DNA from: Planctomycetota bacterium
GTDB taxonomy: Bacteria > Planctomycetota > UBA1135 > UBA2386
Assembly (NCBI GenBank): GCA_020425915.1
Contig: JAGQQZ010000274.1
Coordinates: 1 to 8,896 of the forward strand
Reading direction: 5' to 3'
DNA: 8,896 bases
Below, in pieces: positions 1 through 6,718 of this stretch. Below the pieces are notes generated by a model. The model worked only from the letters and a program-made list of their open reading frames with translations, was not told where the DNA came from and made no database searches. The stretch's first letter is position 1; every line of letters starts with the position of its first letter. The position numbers and the translations under genes were made by a program.

Positions 1-63
1 CGAACCTCGAGTTCCGCCAACCGCGGATCGATGCGGCACGCGATGTGCTCTGCCCGGGCGTGA
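1..63 (+). CDS. Possible 3' end of an upstream gene (partial, tentative)
   Basis: The first frame is open from the window edge to a TGA at 61-63. That TGA overlaps the ATG at 63 as TGATG, an arrangement typical of translationally coupled genes. Only 20 codons are visible (ending ...CSARA), they match no motif I know, and the exporter frame is also open to the edge, so this could be chance. The case rests only on the stop/start overlap and on G/C-rich third positions, which the competing frame also has. No function can be given. Confidence 0.22.
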   Translation, partial: RTSSSANRGSMRHAMCSARA

Positions 64-2105
64 TGCCGCACTCCGACAAGCCCTGGTTCACGTCGCTCGC
101 GCTCGCGCTCGCGGTCGGATCGGTGGCGGCTTGGTTCGGCGCAGGACACCTGGGCAACCAGGTCGACGTCACGAATCGCGCGCTCAAGTCGCGACTCTCC
201 CAGGAGGCCCACGACCTCGCCGCGCTCCGCCGGGATTTCGGCGAGGATCGCGTGCTGCTCCTCGGATTCCAGGCCGCGTCGGGGCTCCGCCTCTCGGCCG
301 AGGAACTGCGCGACGTCGACGCGATCGGCCGCGACCTCGCGGAGCAGCAGCGGGACGTCGTCTCGGTCGACGTCGTCCGGCAAGCCGATCCGTCGCTGGC
401 CTGCCTGGCGGTCGACCTGACGCCGACGACCGGCCCCGCGCAGGTCGAAGTCGCGGAACGAGTCGTCGACCGCGCCCGGGACCTCTGCCCGCCGACCCTC
501 GAGCTGCGCGCGACCGGCCAACAACTCGGCGAGCAAGCCGTGGCGCAGGCGCTCGGGAGCGAACGCGAACGCGTCGTACCGATGGTCGCGCTGACACTCG
601 TCGCGCTGCTCTGGTTCGTCTACCGTCGACTTCGCGTGGCCCTGGTCGTGCTCGCGGCGCCAGGCGCGTCGATCGCCATCACCGGCGGACTGTTCGCGTG
701 GTGCGGCCATCGGATCGACCCGGTCGCGACTCTGCTGGACCCAGTGCTGCTGACGGTCGGTGTGGCCGCCGGCGTGCACCTGGTCGAGGGCTTCGCCTGG
801 CACCGCCTGCGCGAAGCTCCGCGCGAGGCGGCCGCATCGGTTCGACTCCACCTCCGCGCGCCCGTCCTGTGGACGACGATCACGACGATGGTCGGATTCT
901 TCGGGCTGACGCTGACGGATCTTCCGGCGGTCGTGGCGTTCGGTGCGTACGCCGCGTTCGGCGTCGCGCTCGTGAGCTGCCTCGCGTTCTGGTGTGTCCC
1001 GATCTGGCTCGCGACCTTCGTCCCGTCGGTGCAGCCCGCGCGCGCCAATCGGACGATCTGGATCGCACACTCACAGTGGCTGACCCGCCGCGCGACCACG
1101 ATCCTGGCAGTGTCGGTCCTCGTGCTGTCCGCCGCGTTCGCCGGCCTGTCGCGGAGCCACGTCGACAACGATCCGCTCCGCCTCCTCGCCGAGAACCACA
1201 CGTTCCGCCGCGACCACGACTGGTTCGTCAATCGACTCGGCGGCGTCGAGACGGTCGGGATCCGGATCCCCGCCGCGAGCGACGCCGCGACTCCGGATCG
1301 GATCGCGCTGCTCGGCGCAGACCTCGTCGAACACGCGGACGTGGTCGGCTTCGCCCGTCCACCGCGGCGAGCCGAGAACGGGGACGTGCTGTTGTCGGTG
1401 CTGCTGGCACCGGGTGGCAGCGCGTCTCGCGTCGCGACCTTCGATTCGATCGATGCGCGCCTGGCCACGTTCGGGTTCCCCGAGGTTCGTGTCGTCGGAA
1501 CCGCCGTCCAGATCGCCCGCGACTCCGTCCGTCTGGTCAGGGGGCAGCTCGCCGGCATCCTCCTCGTGATCCCGCTGCTCGGCGTGGTCGTCGCGCTCGG
1601 ACTCCGCTCGTGGCGACTCGGCGTGCTCAGCCTCCTGCCGAACGCGGCTCCCGCGGCCGCGCTGTACGGCATCGTCGCCTGGCTCGACCGCCCGCTCTCC
1701 GTCGCCACCGTGATGATCGGCTCGACGATGATGGGCCTGGTCATCGACGACACGATCCACCTGATGCACCACTACGTGCAGTCGCTGCGACGTGGCCGCA
1801 CGCCGCGCCGCGCCGTGCTCGACGCGATGACGCGCACCGGCCGAGCGATCTCCGTGACGTCGGTGGTGCTCGCGCTCGGACTCGGCGTCGGCGTCTTCGG
1901 CTCGCTCGAGAGCACGATCGAGTTCAGCGCCCTCGCGGCAGGCACCGTCGTCATCGCCTGGCTGCTCGACGTCGTCGTCCTGCCCGCCACGTTGTTGGTC
2001 TTCCCGTTCTGGTCGCGTGGCGTGAGCCGTTCGTCCACGGCGCCGTCCCGCATTCGAGACACCCATCCGGTTTCCACACCATGCCCGACACCTTCGACGT
2101 CCTGA
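63..2105 (+). CDS. RND/MMPL-family transporter (12-TM lipid-type exporter)
   Basis: Predicted inner-membrane, proton-driven exporter of the RND superfamily, MMPL/patched-like branch; these proteins usually move lipids or other hydrophobic products outward. From ATG 63 it has 680 residues and the classic duplicated layout: TM1 at about 8-27, a first periplasmic domain to about 170, TM2-TM6 at about 171-314, TM7 at about 345-363, a shorter second periplasmic domain to about 490, then TM8-TM12 to about 642. TM10 carries the conserved acidic motif GLVIDDTIHLMHHY (D562, D563, H566). The equivalent TM4 stretch, TVGVAAGVHLVEGF, keeps the His but lacks the acid. C114 and C142 in the first periplasmic domain could form a disulfide. 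The Ser/Thr/Pro-rich C-terminal tail overlaps the next gene by 25 nt. ATG 63 was chosen because it is an ATG in a TGATG junction just before TM1; GTG 45 or a start left of the window remain possible, and there is no clear ribosome binding site. Family call is firm; substrate unknown. Confidence 0.88.
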   Translation: MPHSDKPWFTSLALALAVGSVAAWFGAGHLGNQVDVTNRALKSRLSQEAHDLAALRRDFGEDRVLLLGFQAASGLRLSAEELRDVDAIGRDLAEQQRDVVSVDVVRQADPSLACLAVDLTPTTGPAQVEVAERVVDRARDLCPPTLELRATGQQLGEQAVAQALGSERERVVPMVALTLVALLWFVYRRLRVALVVLAAPGASIAITGGLFAWCGHRIDPVATLLDPVLLTVGVAAGVHLVEGFAWHRLREAPREAAASVRLHLRAPVLWTTITTMVGFFGLTLTDLPAVVAFGAYAAFGVALVSCLAFWCVPIWLATFVPSVQPARANRTIWIAHSQWLTRRATTILAVSVLVLSAAFAGLSRSHVDNDPLRLLAENHTFRRDHDWFVNRLGGVETVGIRIPAASDAATPDRIALLGADLVEHADVVGFARPPRRAENGDVLLSVLLAPGGSASRVATFDSIDARLATFGFPEVRVVGTAVQIARDSVRLVRGQLAGILLVIPLLGVVVALGLRSWRLGVLSLLPNAAPAAALYGIVAWLDRPLSVATVMIGSTMMGLVIDDTIHLMHHYVQSLRRGRTPRRAVLDAMTRTGRAISVTSVVLALGLGVGVFGSLESTIEFSALAAGTVVIAWLLDVVVLPATLLVFPFWSRGVSRSSTAPSRIRDTHPVSTPCPTPSTS

Positions 2106-3316
2106 TCCTCGGCGCCGGTCCAGCCGGTAGCAGCCTCGCGATCCGCATGGCGCGCGCCGGGTTCTCGGTCGCGCTCGCGGACCGCAAGCGGTTCCCGCGC
2201 CCGAAGCCGTGCGGTGAGTTCCTGAGCCCCGAGTGCGTTCCGCTGCTCGACGATCTCGGCATCGACGATCTCGTCTCGAACCACGGCGCGCGCGAGGTCG
2301 CGGGCATGCGTCTGTTCGGCTACGAACACGCGGCGGTCGGTTTCTTCCGCGACGTGGGTCGGAGCGCGACGCCGTTCGCCGGTGGCGGCCTCGCGATCCG
2401 CCGCGAGATCCTCGACCACGAGCTCGTGCTCGAGGCCGAACGGAACCCGAACGTGACCTGGCTCGAAGGCCACACCTTCCACTCCCTCGTGCGCGACGGA
2501 TCGCAACGCGTCGTCGGGGCCGTGCTCCGTGCACCGGATCGTTCCGACCGTGAGATCCGAGCGCGCTGGACCGTCGGCGCCGACGGTGTCCGGTCCCGGG
2601 CGGCGCGGGAACTCGGCGTGCAGCGTCGGATCGGTTGGCTCGACAAGTTCGCGCTGACTTCGCGGTTCTCGAACGTCACGACCGCATCGACAGCGGAGGT
2701 CCACATGTTCCCCGGCGGCTACTTCGCCGCCGCCCCGGTCGAGGAAGGCACGCTGAGCGTGAACCTGATCGTCGACCGCGGCCGGCTGCGCGAACGTGAC
2801 GGCGACTGGGACGACTTCTTCGCGGAGCACCTGGCTCGCGTCCCCGAGTTCGCCGAGCGACTGCAGGCCGCCGTGCGAACGGATCCCGTGCGCGGCATCG
2901 GTCCGCTCGCCTACACCACGACGGCGCAGACGGCCCCCGGCATCGCCTTGGTCGGCGACGCCTGCGGCTACGTCGACCCGATCACCGGCGAAGGCGTCTA
3001 CTTCGCGCTGCGCGGTGCCGAGCTGCTGGCCGAGGGACTCGAAACGGCGCTGCACCAGCCGGCCGCGGAGGCCCGAACGATGCGTCGCTACACCCGTGCT
3101 CGACGCCACGAGATCGGGCCGCGTCTCTGGGTGGCCAAGCTGCTGCAGCGCGGACTTCGCCACGAGGGCATCACACGACGCGTACTCGGTGCGCTCGAAT
3201 CGCGCCCCGGCCTCGCCGACCTGCTGGTTTCGTTCACGGGCGACTACGTTCGGTTCCGCGACGTCCTGCGCCCCGGTGTCTGGCGTCGCGCCCTCTCGGT
3301 CAGGGAGGCATCGTGA
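2081..3316 (+). CDS. FAD-dependent oxidoreductase, geranylgeranyl reductase-like
   Basis: A 411-residue flavoprotein of the NAD(P)/FAD-dependent group that includes geranylgeranyl reductases and FixC. Family members reduce isoprenoid double bonds or hydroxylate/oxidise aromatic and polyketide substrates. Visible motifs: the N-terminal Rossmann motif DVLILGAGPAG (G11, G13, G16) that binds ADP of FAD; KPCGEFLSPE around C44; GADGVRS at 166-172; and GDACGYVDPITGEG at 292-305, which contacts the flavin phosphates and is the family signature rather than the UbiH-type GDAAH form. I see no WxWxIP halogenase motif. Protein length is normal. The start is well fixed because the dinucleotide motif begins 10 residues after ATG 2081, so the 25-nt overlap with the exporter is real. 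It ends in a GTGA overlap with the YceI-like gene. The same frame is open far upstream, but that is a high-GC artefact lying over the exporter. Substrate unknown; an isoprenoid, quinone or polyketide lipid is inferred from the neighbours. Confidence 0.87.
   Translation: MPDTFDVLILGAGPAGSSLAIRMARAGFSVALADRKRFPRPKPCGEFLSPECVPLLDDLGIDDLVSNHGAREVAGMRLFGYEHAAVGFFRDVGRSATPFAGGGLAIRREILDHELVLEAERNPNVTWLEGHTFHSLVRDGSQRVVGAVLRAPDRSDREIRARWTVGADGVRSRAARELGVQRRIGWLDKFALTSRFSNVTTASTAEVHMFPGGYFAAAPVEEGTLSVNLIVDRGRLRERDGDWDDFFAEHLARVPEFAERLQAAVRTDPVRGIGPLAYTTTAQTAPGIALVGDACGYVDPITGEGVYFALRGAELLAEGLETALHQPAAEARTMRRYTRARRHEIGPRLWVAKLLQRGLRHEGITRRVLGALESRPGLADLLVSFTGDYVRFRDVLRPGVWRRALSVREAS
3303..3308 (+). 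promoter_or_regulatory. Shine-Dalgarno site of the YceI-like gene
   Basis: GGGAGG lies inside the last codons of the FAD oxidoreductase gene, 4 nt before GTG 3313. It supports that GTG as the real start and re-initiation at the 4-nt GTGA stop/start overlap. It is the only good purine-rich ribosome binding site I see in front of a gene in this window. Confidence 0.55.
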
Positions 3317-3993
3317 TCCGCCCCTGGGCCGCCCCGCTCCTTCCTCTGATCGTCGCGGCGGGAGCCCTGTCGCTGGTCGAACGCGATCTCCGCAGCGAGA
3401 GCGGAGTCGACGTCGCCCCGCGCACGGTATCGCCGTCGATCGAACTCTCCGCACCGCCCGACGTCGGCCCGATCTGGCCCCGCGCATTCGCGAAGTTCGA
3501 GTCCAACCAGGAGTCCCGCGTGCGGTTCCGGATCGACGGCACCGGTGACGAAGTGACCGCCTCGGGCTCGGTCGAATCGGGCGCCGTCGAGTGTGACGAG
3601 AACGGCCTGCCAACGCGGGTGACGTTTCGCGTGCCCCTCGCGTCGATCCGAAGTTCCGATCGCGCTCTCGCGCGCGGCGTCCTCGGCGTCCATCGCAACG
3701 AGACGATGGAGTTCGTCGGCGTGCGAACGGCCACGCGCAGTCGGGTCGCGACCGGACGGGTCGTCGGACTGGACTTCGCCGGCTCGGTGAGCGTCGGCCC
3801 GAGTGCCCGGCGCATCGTCGTCTCGATGCAGGTGCTCTACTCCCCGACGTCGCACCGACTCCGTGTCGTCGGCTGCGGGCCCGTCACGCCCTCGGACTTC
3901 GGTTTCCCGGCCCGCTGGGGACTCGTGCCGTGGACGAACGAAAGGACGATGACGGTGGCTTGGGACCTCTCGTTCGATAGCTTGAGTGGGTGA
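3313..3993 (+). CDS. YceI-like lipid-binding protein with N-terminal signal/anchor
   Basis: A 226-residue protein. Residues about 5-21 are hydrophobic after an Arg (PWAAPLLPLIVAAGALS), consistent with an uncleaved anchor or signal peptide, so the rest is probably periplasmic. From about residue 60 the pattern is that of YceI-family beta-barrels: a strand like SRVRFRID, a GSVESGAVEC segment, a VPLASIRSSDRALARGVLG segment where the family has its conserved D..R.....L stretch, NETMEFVGV where the family has YPxxxF, and near the C-terminus SDFGF (194-198) followed by a final strand pair ending TVAWDLSF. YceI proteins hold isoprenoids or quinones in a lipocalin-like pocket. Similarity is at the pattern level and diverged, so the fold is probable rather than certain. 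GTG 3313 is chosen for the GGGAGG upstream and the 4-nt overlap with the FAD gene. It likely serves as a periplasmic carrier or acceptor for the product handled by its two upstream neighbours (inference). Confidence 0.6.
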   Translation: MIRPWAAPLLPLIVAAGALSLVERDLRSESGVDVAPRTVSPSIELSAPPDVGPIWPRAFAKFESNQESRVRFRIDGTGDEVTASGSVESGAVECDENGLPTRVTFRVPLASIRSSDRALARGVLGVHRNETMEFVGVRTATRSRVATGRVVGLDFAGSVSVGPSARRIVVSMQVLYSPTSHRLRVVGCGPVTPSDFGFPARWGLVPWTNERTMTVAWDLSFDSLSG

Positions 3994-4018
3994 CGACACC
4001 CGGCGCAGGCGACCCGCG

Positions 4019-5551
4019 ATGAGCCCCGATCTGTCCCGCAAGCGGCGACGCAGCATCTCGGTCAGGGCGAAGATGCTCGTCGTACTCGTTCCGTTGCTGC
4101 TGTTGATCGGCGTGCTCCTCGCTTATGCGACCGAGCAGGCGGGTCGCATCCACCGCGACCTGGCCCGATTGACCGAAGAGGAGCACGAGGCCGAACAGAC
4201 CCAGTCGCTGCTCGTCGAATTGCGCGGTGCCGAGGCGTGGGCGAAGCGCTCGATCGGTTCCGAACCGCGTGCGGCGATCCAGGACGACCTGCAGCAGCAC
4301 CTCAGCCTCGCGCGGCAGGTTCTCACCGACCTCCACCACCCCGAAGAGGACGACCCCTCGGATCCCGGGCACGAGCAACGCGAGCACGAGCTCCGGGACA
4401 GCCTGCTCGAGACTCTCGACCGGATCTCCCAGCGCGTCGGAGACGTGGCGGACTGGTCGGTGTTCGCGACCGACCTCGGCGATGCCCGGCGCCGCGTGGA
4501 AGTGCTCGCGACCGAGACGCGCCACGAAGCGACGCGGGTGGCGAGCCATCTGGACGCGAGCGTCCAGCGCCTCGTCGACATGCTGTTCCTGCTCGCCGCC
4601 GCAGGAATCGCGACTCTGGTCTCGATGAGCTGGATGTTCCGGCGGGTCGTCATGCACCCGCTGCTCACGATCGAGGCGGCGACGCAGAGCCTCGGCCGCG
4701 TCACACCCGCGATGGACTCGACGGCCGTCCCCGAACGCCCGGCCGCCCGCGTCCCGATCCTGTCACGCGACGAGTTCGGTCAGCTCGCGGCGACCTTCAA
4801 CGACATGGCGGAGCGGATCGACTCGGATCGGAGGGAACTCGAGCAGCGTGTCGAGCAACGCACGCGCGAGGTCATCCGCACGGCGCGGCTGGCGGAGCTC
4901 GGGACCTTGGCGGCGGGCATCGCCCACGAGATCAACAACCCGCTCGCATCGATCGCTGCCGGCATCGAGGGCCTGCAGCGCGACCTCGACGGTTCCGCAT
5001 CCGAGTCTTCGAAGGAGTTCCTCGAGCTCGTGCTCGAGGAGACCAACCGCGCCCGAGACATCGCGACGCGACTCCTGCGACTGGGCCGACACGACACGCT
5101 GCGGCGCGAGCCGGTGTTCCTGGCCCACGAGGTCCACGACGTCGCGAAGATGGTGGGACACCTCGCGAAACAGCGTCGCGTCGAAGTCGTCGTCGACGTC
5201 GACGAAGATCTACCCCCGTTGACGAGCGACCCGGGGGAGTGGCGGCAAGTGCTGTTCAACCTGCTACGGAACGCGATCGACGCGACTCCGGAAGGCACCC
5301 AGGTGCTCGTCTCCGCAGCCCTCGAGAACGGCCGAGTCGTCGTCCGCGTCCGCGACCACGGCCCGGGCTTCGACGACGACGACCTCGACCGGGTGTTCGA
5401 GCCCTTCTTCACGAAGAAGGCGCCGAACCAAGGAACCGGCCTCGGACTCGCGATCGTCGACCGCATCGTCCGCGAATTCGGTGGCGAGGTCGACGCACGG
5501 AACTGCGCGACCGGCGGTGAGCTCCGCGTCTCGGTGCCGGTGCCGGAGTAG
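4019..5551 (+). CDS. Membrane sensor histidine kinase (HAMP-HisKA-HATPase_c)
   Basis: A 510-residue (from ATG 4019) two-component sensor kinase. After a basic N-terminus come TM1 (about 19-36), a roughly 150-residue, highly charged, probably all-helical periplasmic domain, TM2 (about 187-206), a HAMP linker ending DEFGQLAATFNDMAERI, a short coiled coil, and the catalytic core. The H-box is LAAGIAHEINNPLASI with phospho-acceptor H303; the N-box is NLLRNAIDATPEG (N414, N418); the G1 box is DHGPGF (from D446), the F-box FEPFFTKK, and the G2 box GTGLGLAIV (from G472). All residues needed for activity are present. The AHEINNPL form resembles NtrB/ZraS-type kinases, which often pair with sigma-54 activators, but no response regulator is in the window. 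It lies 25 nt after the YceI-like gene and could be cotranscribed. GTG 3986, which would overlap that gene by 8 nt and add 11 residues, is an alternative start; ATG 4019 is preferred for its codon and a weak AGG 9 nt upstream. Signal sensed: unknown. Confidence 0.9.
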   Translation: MSPDLSRKRRRSISVRAKMLVVLVPLLLLIGVLLAYATEQAGRIHRDLARLTEEEHEAEQTQSLLVELRGAEAWAKRSIGSEPRAAIQDDLQQHLSLARQVLTDLHHPEEDDPSDPGHEQREHELRDSLLETLDRISQRVGDVADWSVFATDLGDARRRVEVLATETRHEATRVASHLDASVQRLVDMLFLLAAAGIATLVSMSWMFRRVVMHPLLTIEAATQSLGRVTPAMDSTAVPERPAARVPILSRDEFGQLAATFNDMAERIDSDRRELEQRVEQRTREVIRTARLAELGTLAAGIAHEINNPLASIAAGIEGLQRDLDGSASESSKEFLELVLEETNRARDIATRLLRLGRHDTLRREPVFLAHEVHDVAKMVGHLAKQRRVEVVVDVDEDLPPLTSDPGEWRQVLFNLLRNAIDATPEGTQVLVSAALENGRVVVRVRDHGPGFDDDDLDRVFEPFFTKKAPNQGTGLGLAIVDRIVREFGGEVDARNCATGGELRVSVPVPE

Positions 5552-5571
5552 CGAGCCTCAGCGTCGCTCGC
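5551..5571. terminator. Possible bidirectional hairpin at a convergent gene junction
   Basis: GCGAGC (5551-5556) and GCTCGC (5566-5571) form a perfect 6-bp GC stem with a 9-nt loop. It begins on the last base of the histidine kinase stop codon and reaches into the 3' end of the methyltransferase gene on the other strand. There is no T-run on either side, so it is not a standard intrinsic terminator. It is the only hairpin candidate I see at this junction, where transcripts from both sides must end or collide. Confidence 0.22.
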
Positions 5572-6718
5572 CGATCTCGTAGCGCAGCACGCGGCACTCG
5601 ATCGGGCCGTTGTGCACCGGGATCTTCCGATCTGCCTTGAGCCGCAGGGCGTGGCCGATCGCCGGATTCCCGGACAGGATCCAGGCGATCGAGAGTGGGC
5701 ACTCGCGCCGCAGGAAGTCGCCGAGGTCGCGCCAGGACGCTTCGAGGTCCTCGGGGTCGAGGCGTTCGCCCCAAGGCGGGTTGCAGAGGACGACCGCGGG
5801 TGGAGCCTCGAGGTGGAAGTCGGCCAACGCCGTATGGTGCACGCGGATCCGGTCGCGCAACCCGGCGAGCTTGATCGACTCCTTCGCGATCGCGATCGCG
5901 CCCGGGTGGCGGTCGGCGACGTCGATCCGCGGCACCGAGTCCATCGACATGCGCTTGAAGGCGTCCTCGATCAGACCGCGCCACGCCTTGGCGTCGAAGT
6001 CGGGCCAGCGCTCGAACGCGAAACGCTGTTTGAGTCCCGGAGCACGGTCGGCCGCGATCCACGCCGCCTCGATCGCGATCGTCGCCGAACCGCACATCGG
6101 GTCGCACAACGGGCTGCGTCGATCCCATTCGGAGAGCAACACGAGTCCGGCCGCGATCGACTCGTTGAGCGGGCTCTTGACCTGGATCGGTCGGTAGCCG
6201 CGCTTGTGCAGGCTGCCGCCGACGAGGTCGCGATACAACGTGGCCTGGTCGCGTTGCAGGTGCAGCTTGAGCTGCAGGTCGGGCCGCTTCGTGTCGACGC
6301 TCGGGCGGCGCCGTGCGCGCTCGCGGAACTGGTCGACGATCGCATCCTTGACGCGCAACGCGGCGTACTTCGAGTGACGGAACACCGAGTCGCGGATCGA
6401 CGCATCGACGGCGAGCGTCTGGTCGACCCGCATGAGGTCGTCCCACCCGAACGACGCGACCCAGTCGTAGAGGTCGTCCTCCCGATCGATCGTCGCCTGC
6501 CCGATCGTCTCCTGCAGGCGCACGGCGGTCCGCGACCACAGCGCGACGCGGTAACCGGCGGTGCGATCGCCCTCGAACCGCACGCCGCCGCGACCGGATT
6601 CGATGCCGTCGACGCCAAGGCCTTCGAGTTCGTTCGCGAGCACGCCTTCGAGGCCGAGCGTGCAGGCGGCGAAGTACTCGACCACGTCAGGCGCCGCCTG
6701 CCGCGGCGGCAAAGTCAT
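5558..6718 (-). CDS. THUMP-domain class I SAM-dependent RNA methyltransferase (YpsC/RlmL type)
   Basis: Predicted to methylate guanine N2 in 23S rRNA (the E. coli RlmL N-terminal half makes m2G2445), acting on naked or assembling rRNA in the cytoplasm. It has 386 residues, the usual size for stand-alone members such as B. subtilis YpsC. Residues about 12-165 form the ferredoxin-like/THUMP RNA-binding part (start EYFAACTLGLEGVLANEL). SPLNESIAAGLVLLS leads into motif I, DPMCGSATIAIEAA (D206 onward), where SAM binds, and motif IV NPPWGERL (N313-P315) is the N2-guanine catalytic motif. Motif I reads GSAT where most family members have GSGT. The longest frame starts at ATG 6718 inside the NuoF-like gene (32-nt overlap). 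GTG 6685, one base after that gene's stop, would begin VVEYFAAC, matches the usual N-terminus of the family better and may be the true start. Exact rRNA position is inferred from the family. Confidence 0.9.
   Translation of the reverse strand: MTLPPRQAAPDVVEYFAACTLGLEGVLANELEGLGVDGIESGRGGVRFEGDRTAGYRVALWSRTAVRLQETIGQATIDREDDLYDWVASFGWDDLMRVDQTLAVDASIRDSVFRHSKYAALRVKDAIVDQFRERARRRPSVDTKRPDLQLKLHLQRDQATLYRDLVGGSLHKRGYRPIQVKSPLNESIAAGLVLLSEWDRRSPLCDPMCGSATIAIEAAWIAADRAPGLKQRFAFERWPDFDAKAWRGLIEDAFKRMSMDSVPRIDVADRHPGAIAIAKESIKLAGLRDRIRVHHTALADFHLEAPPAVVLCNPPWGERLDPEDLEASWRDLGDFLRRECPLSIAWILSGNPAIGHALRLKADRKIPVHNGPIECRVLRYEIGERR

Noticed and set aside
131..2080. Very long open frame continuous with the FAD oxidoreductase frame, extending back over the exporter gene
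   Set aside because: The translation is dominated by Arg, Gly, Pro and Ala with no domain pattern, and it lies over a clear 12-TM exporter. In high-GC DNA stop codons are rare in alternate frames. The FAD gene starts at ATG 2081, 10 residues before its Rossmann motif.
2081..3316. FAD protein as a flavin-dependent halogenase
   Set aside because: It lacks the WxWxIP motif and has the GDACGYVDPITGEG motif of geranylgeranyl reductase-type flavoproteins instead.
1071..3613. Long minus-strand open frames of 487 and 613 codons under the exporter and FAD genes
   Set aside because: Low-complexity Arg-rich translations antisense to well-supported genes; no membrane segments, motifs or plausible starts.
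5181..5210. GTCGAC-type microrepeats in the histidine kinase gene
   Set aside because: They encode the Val/Asp-rich strand VVVDVDED of the kinase and are explained by codon bias rather than a functional repeat.
5884..5900. GCGATCGC repeats resembling the cyanobacterial HIP1 octamer
   Set aside because: Two overlapping copies encode an Ala-Ile-Ala-Ile stretch of the methyltransferase, and few others occur in the window. Frequent GATCG is expected from codon choice here.
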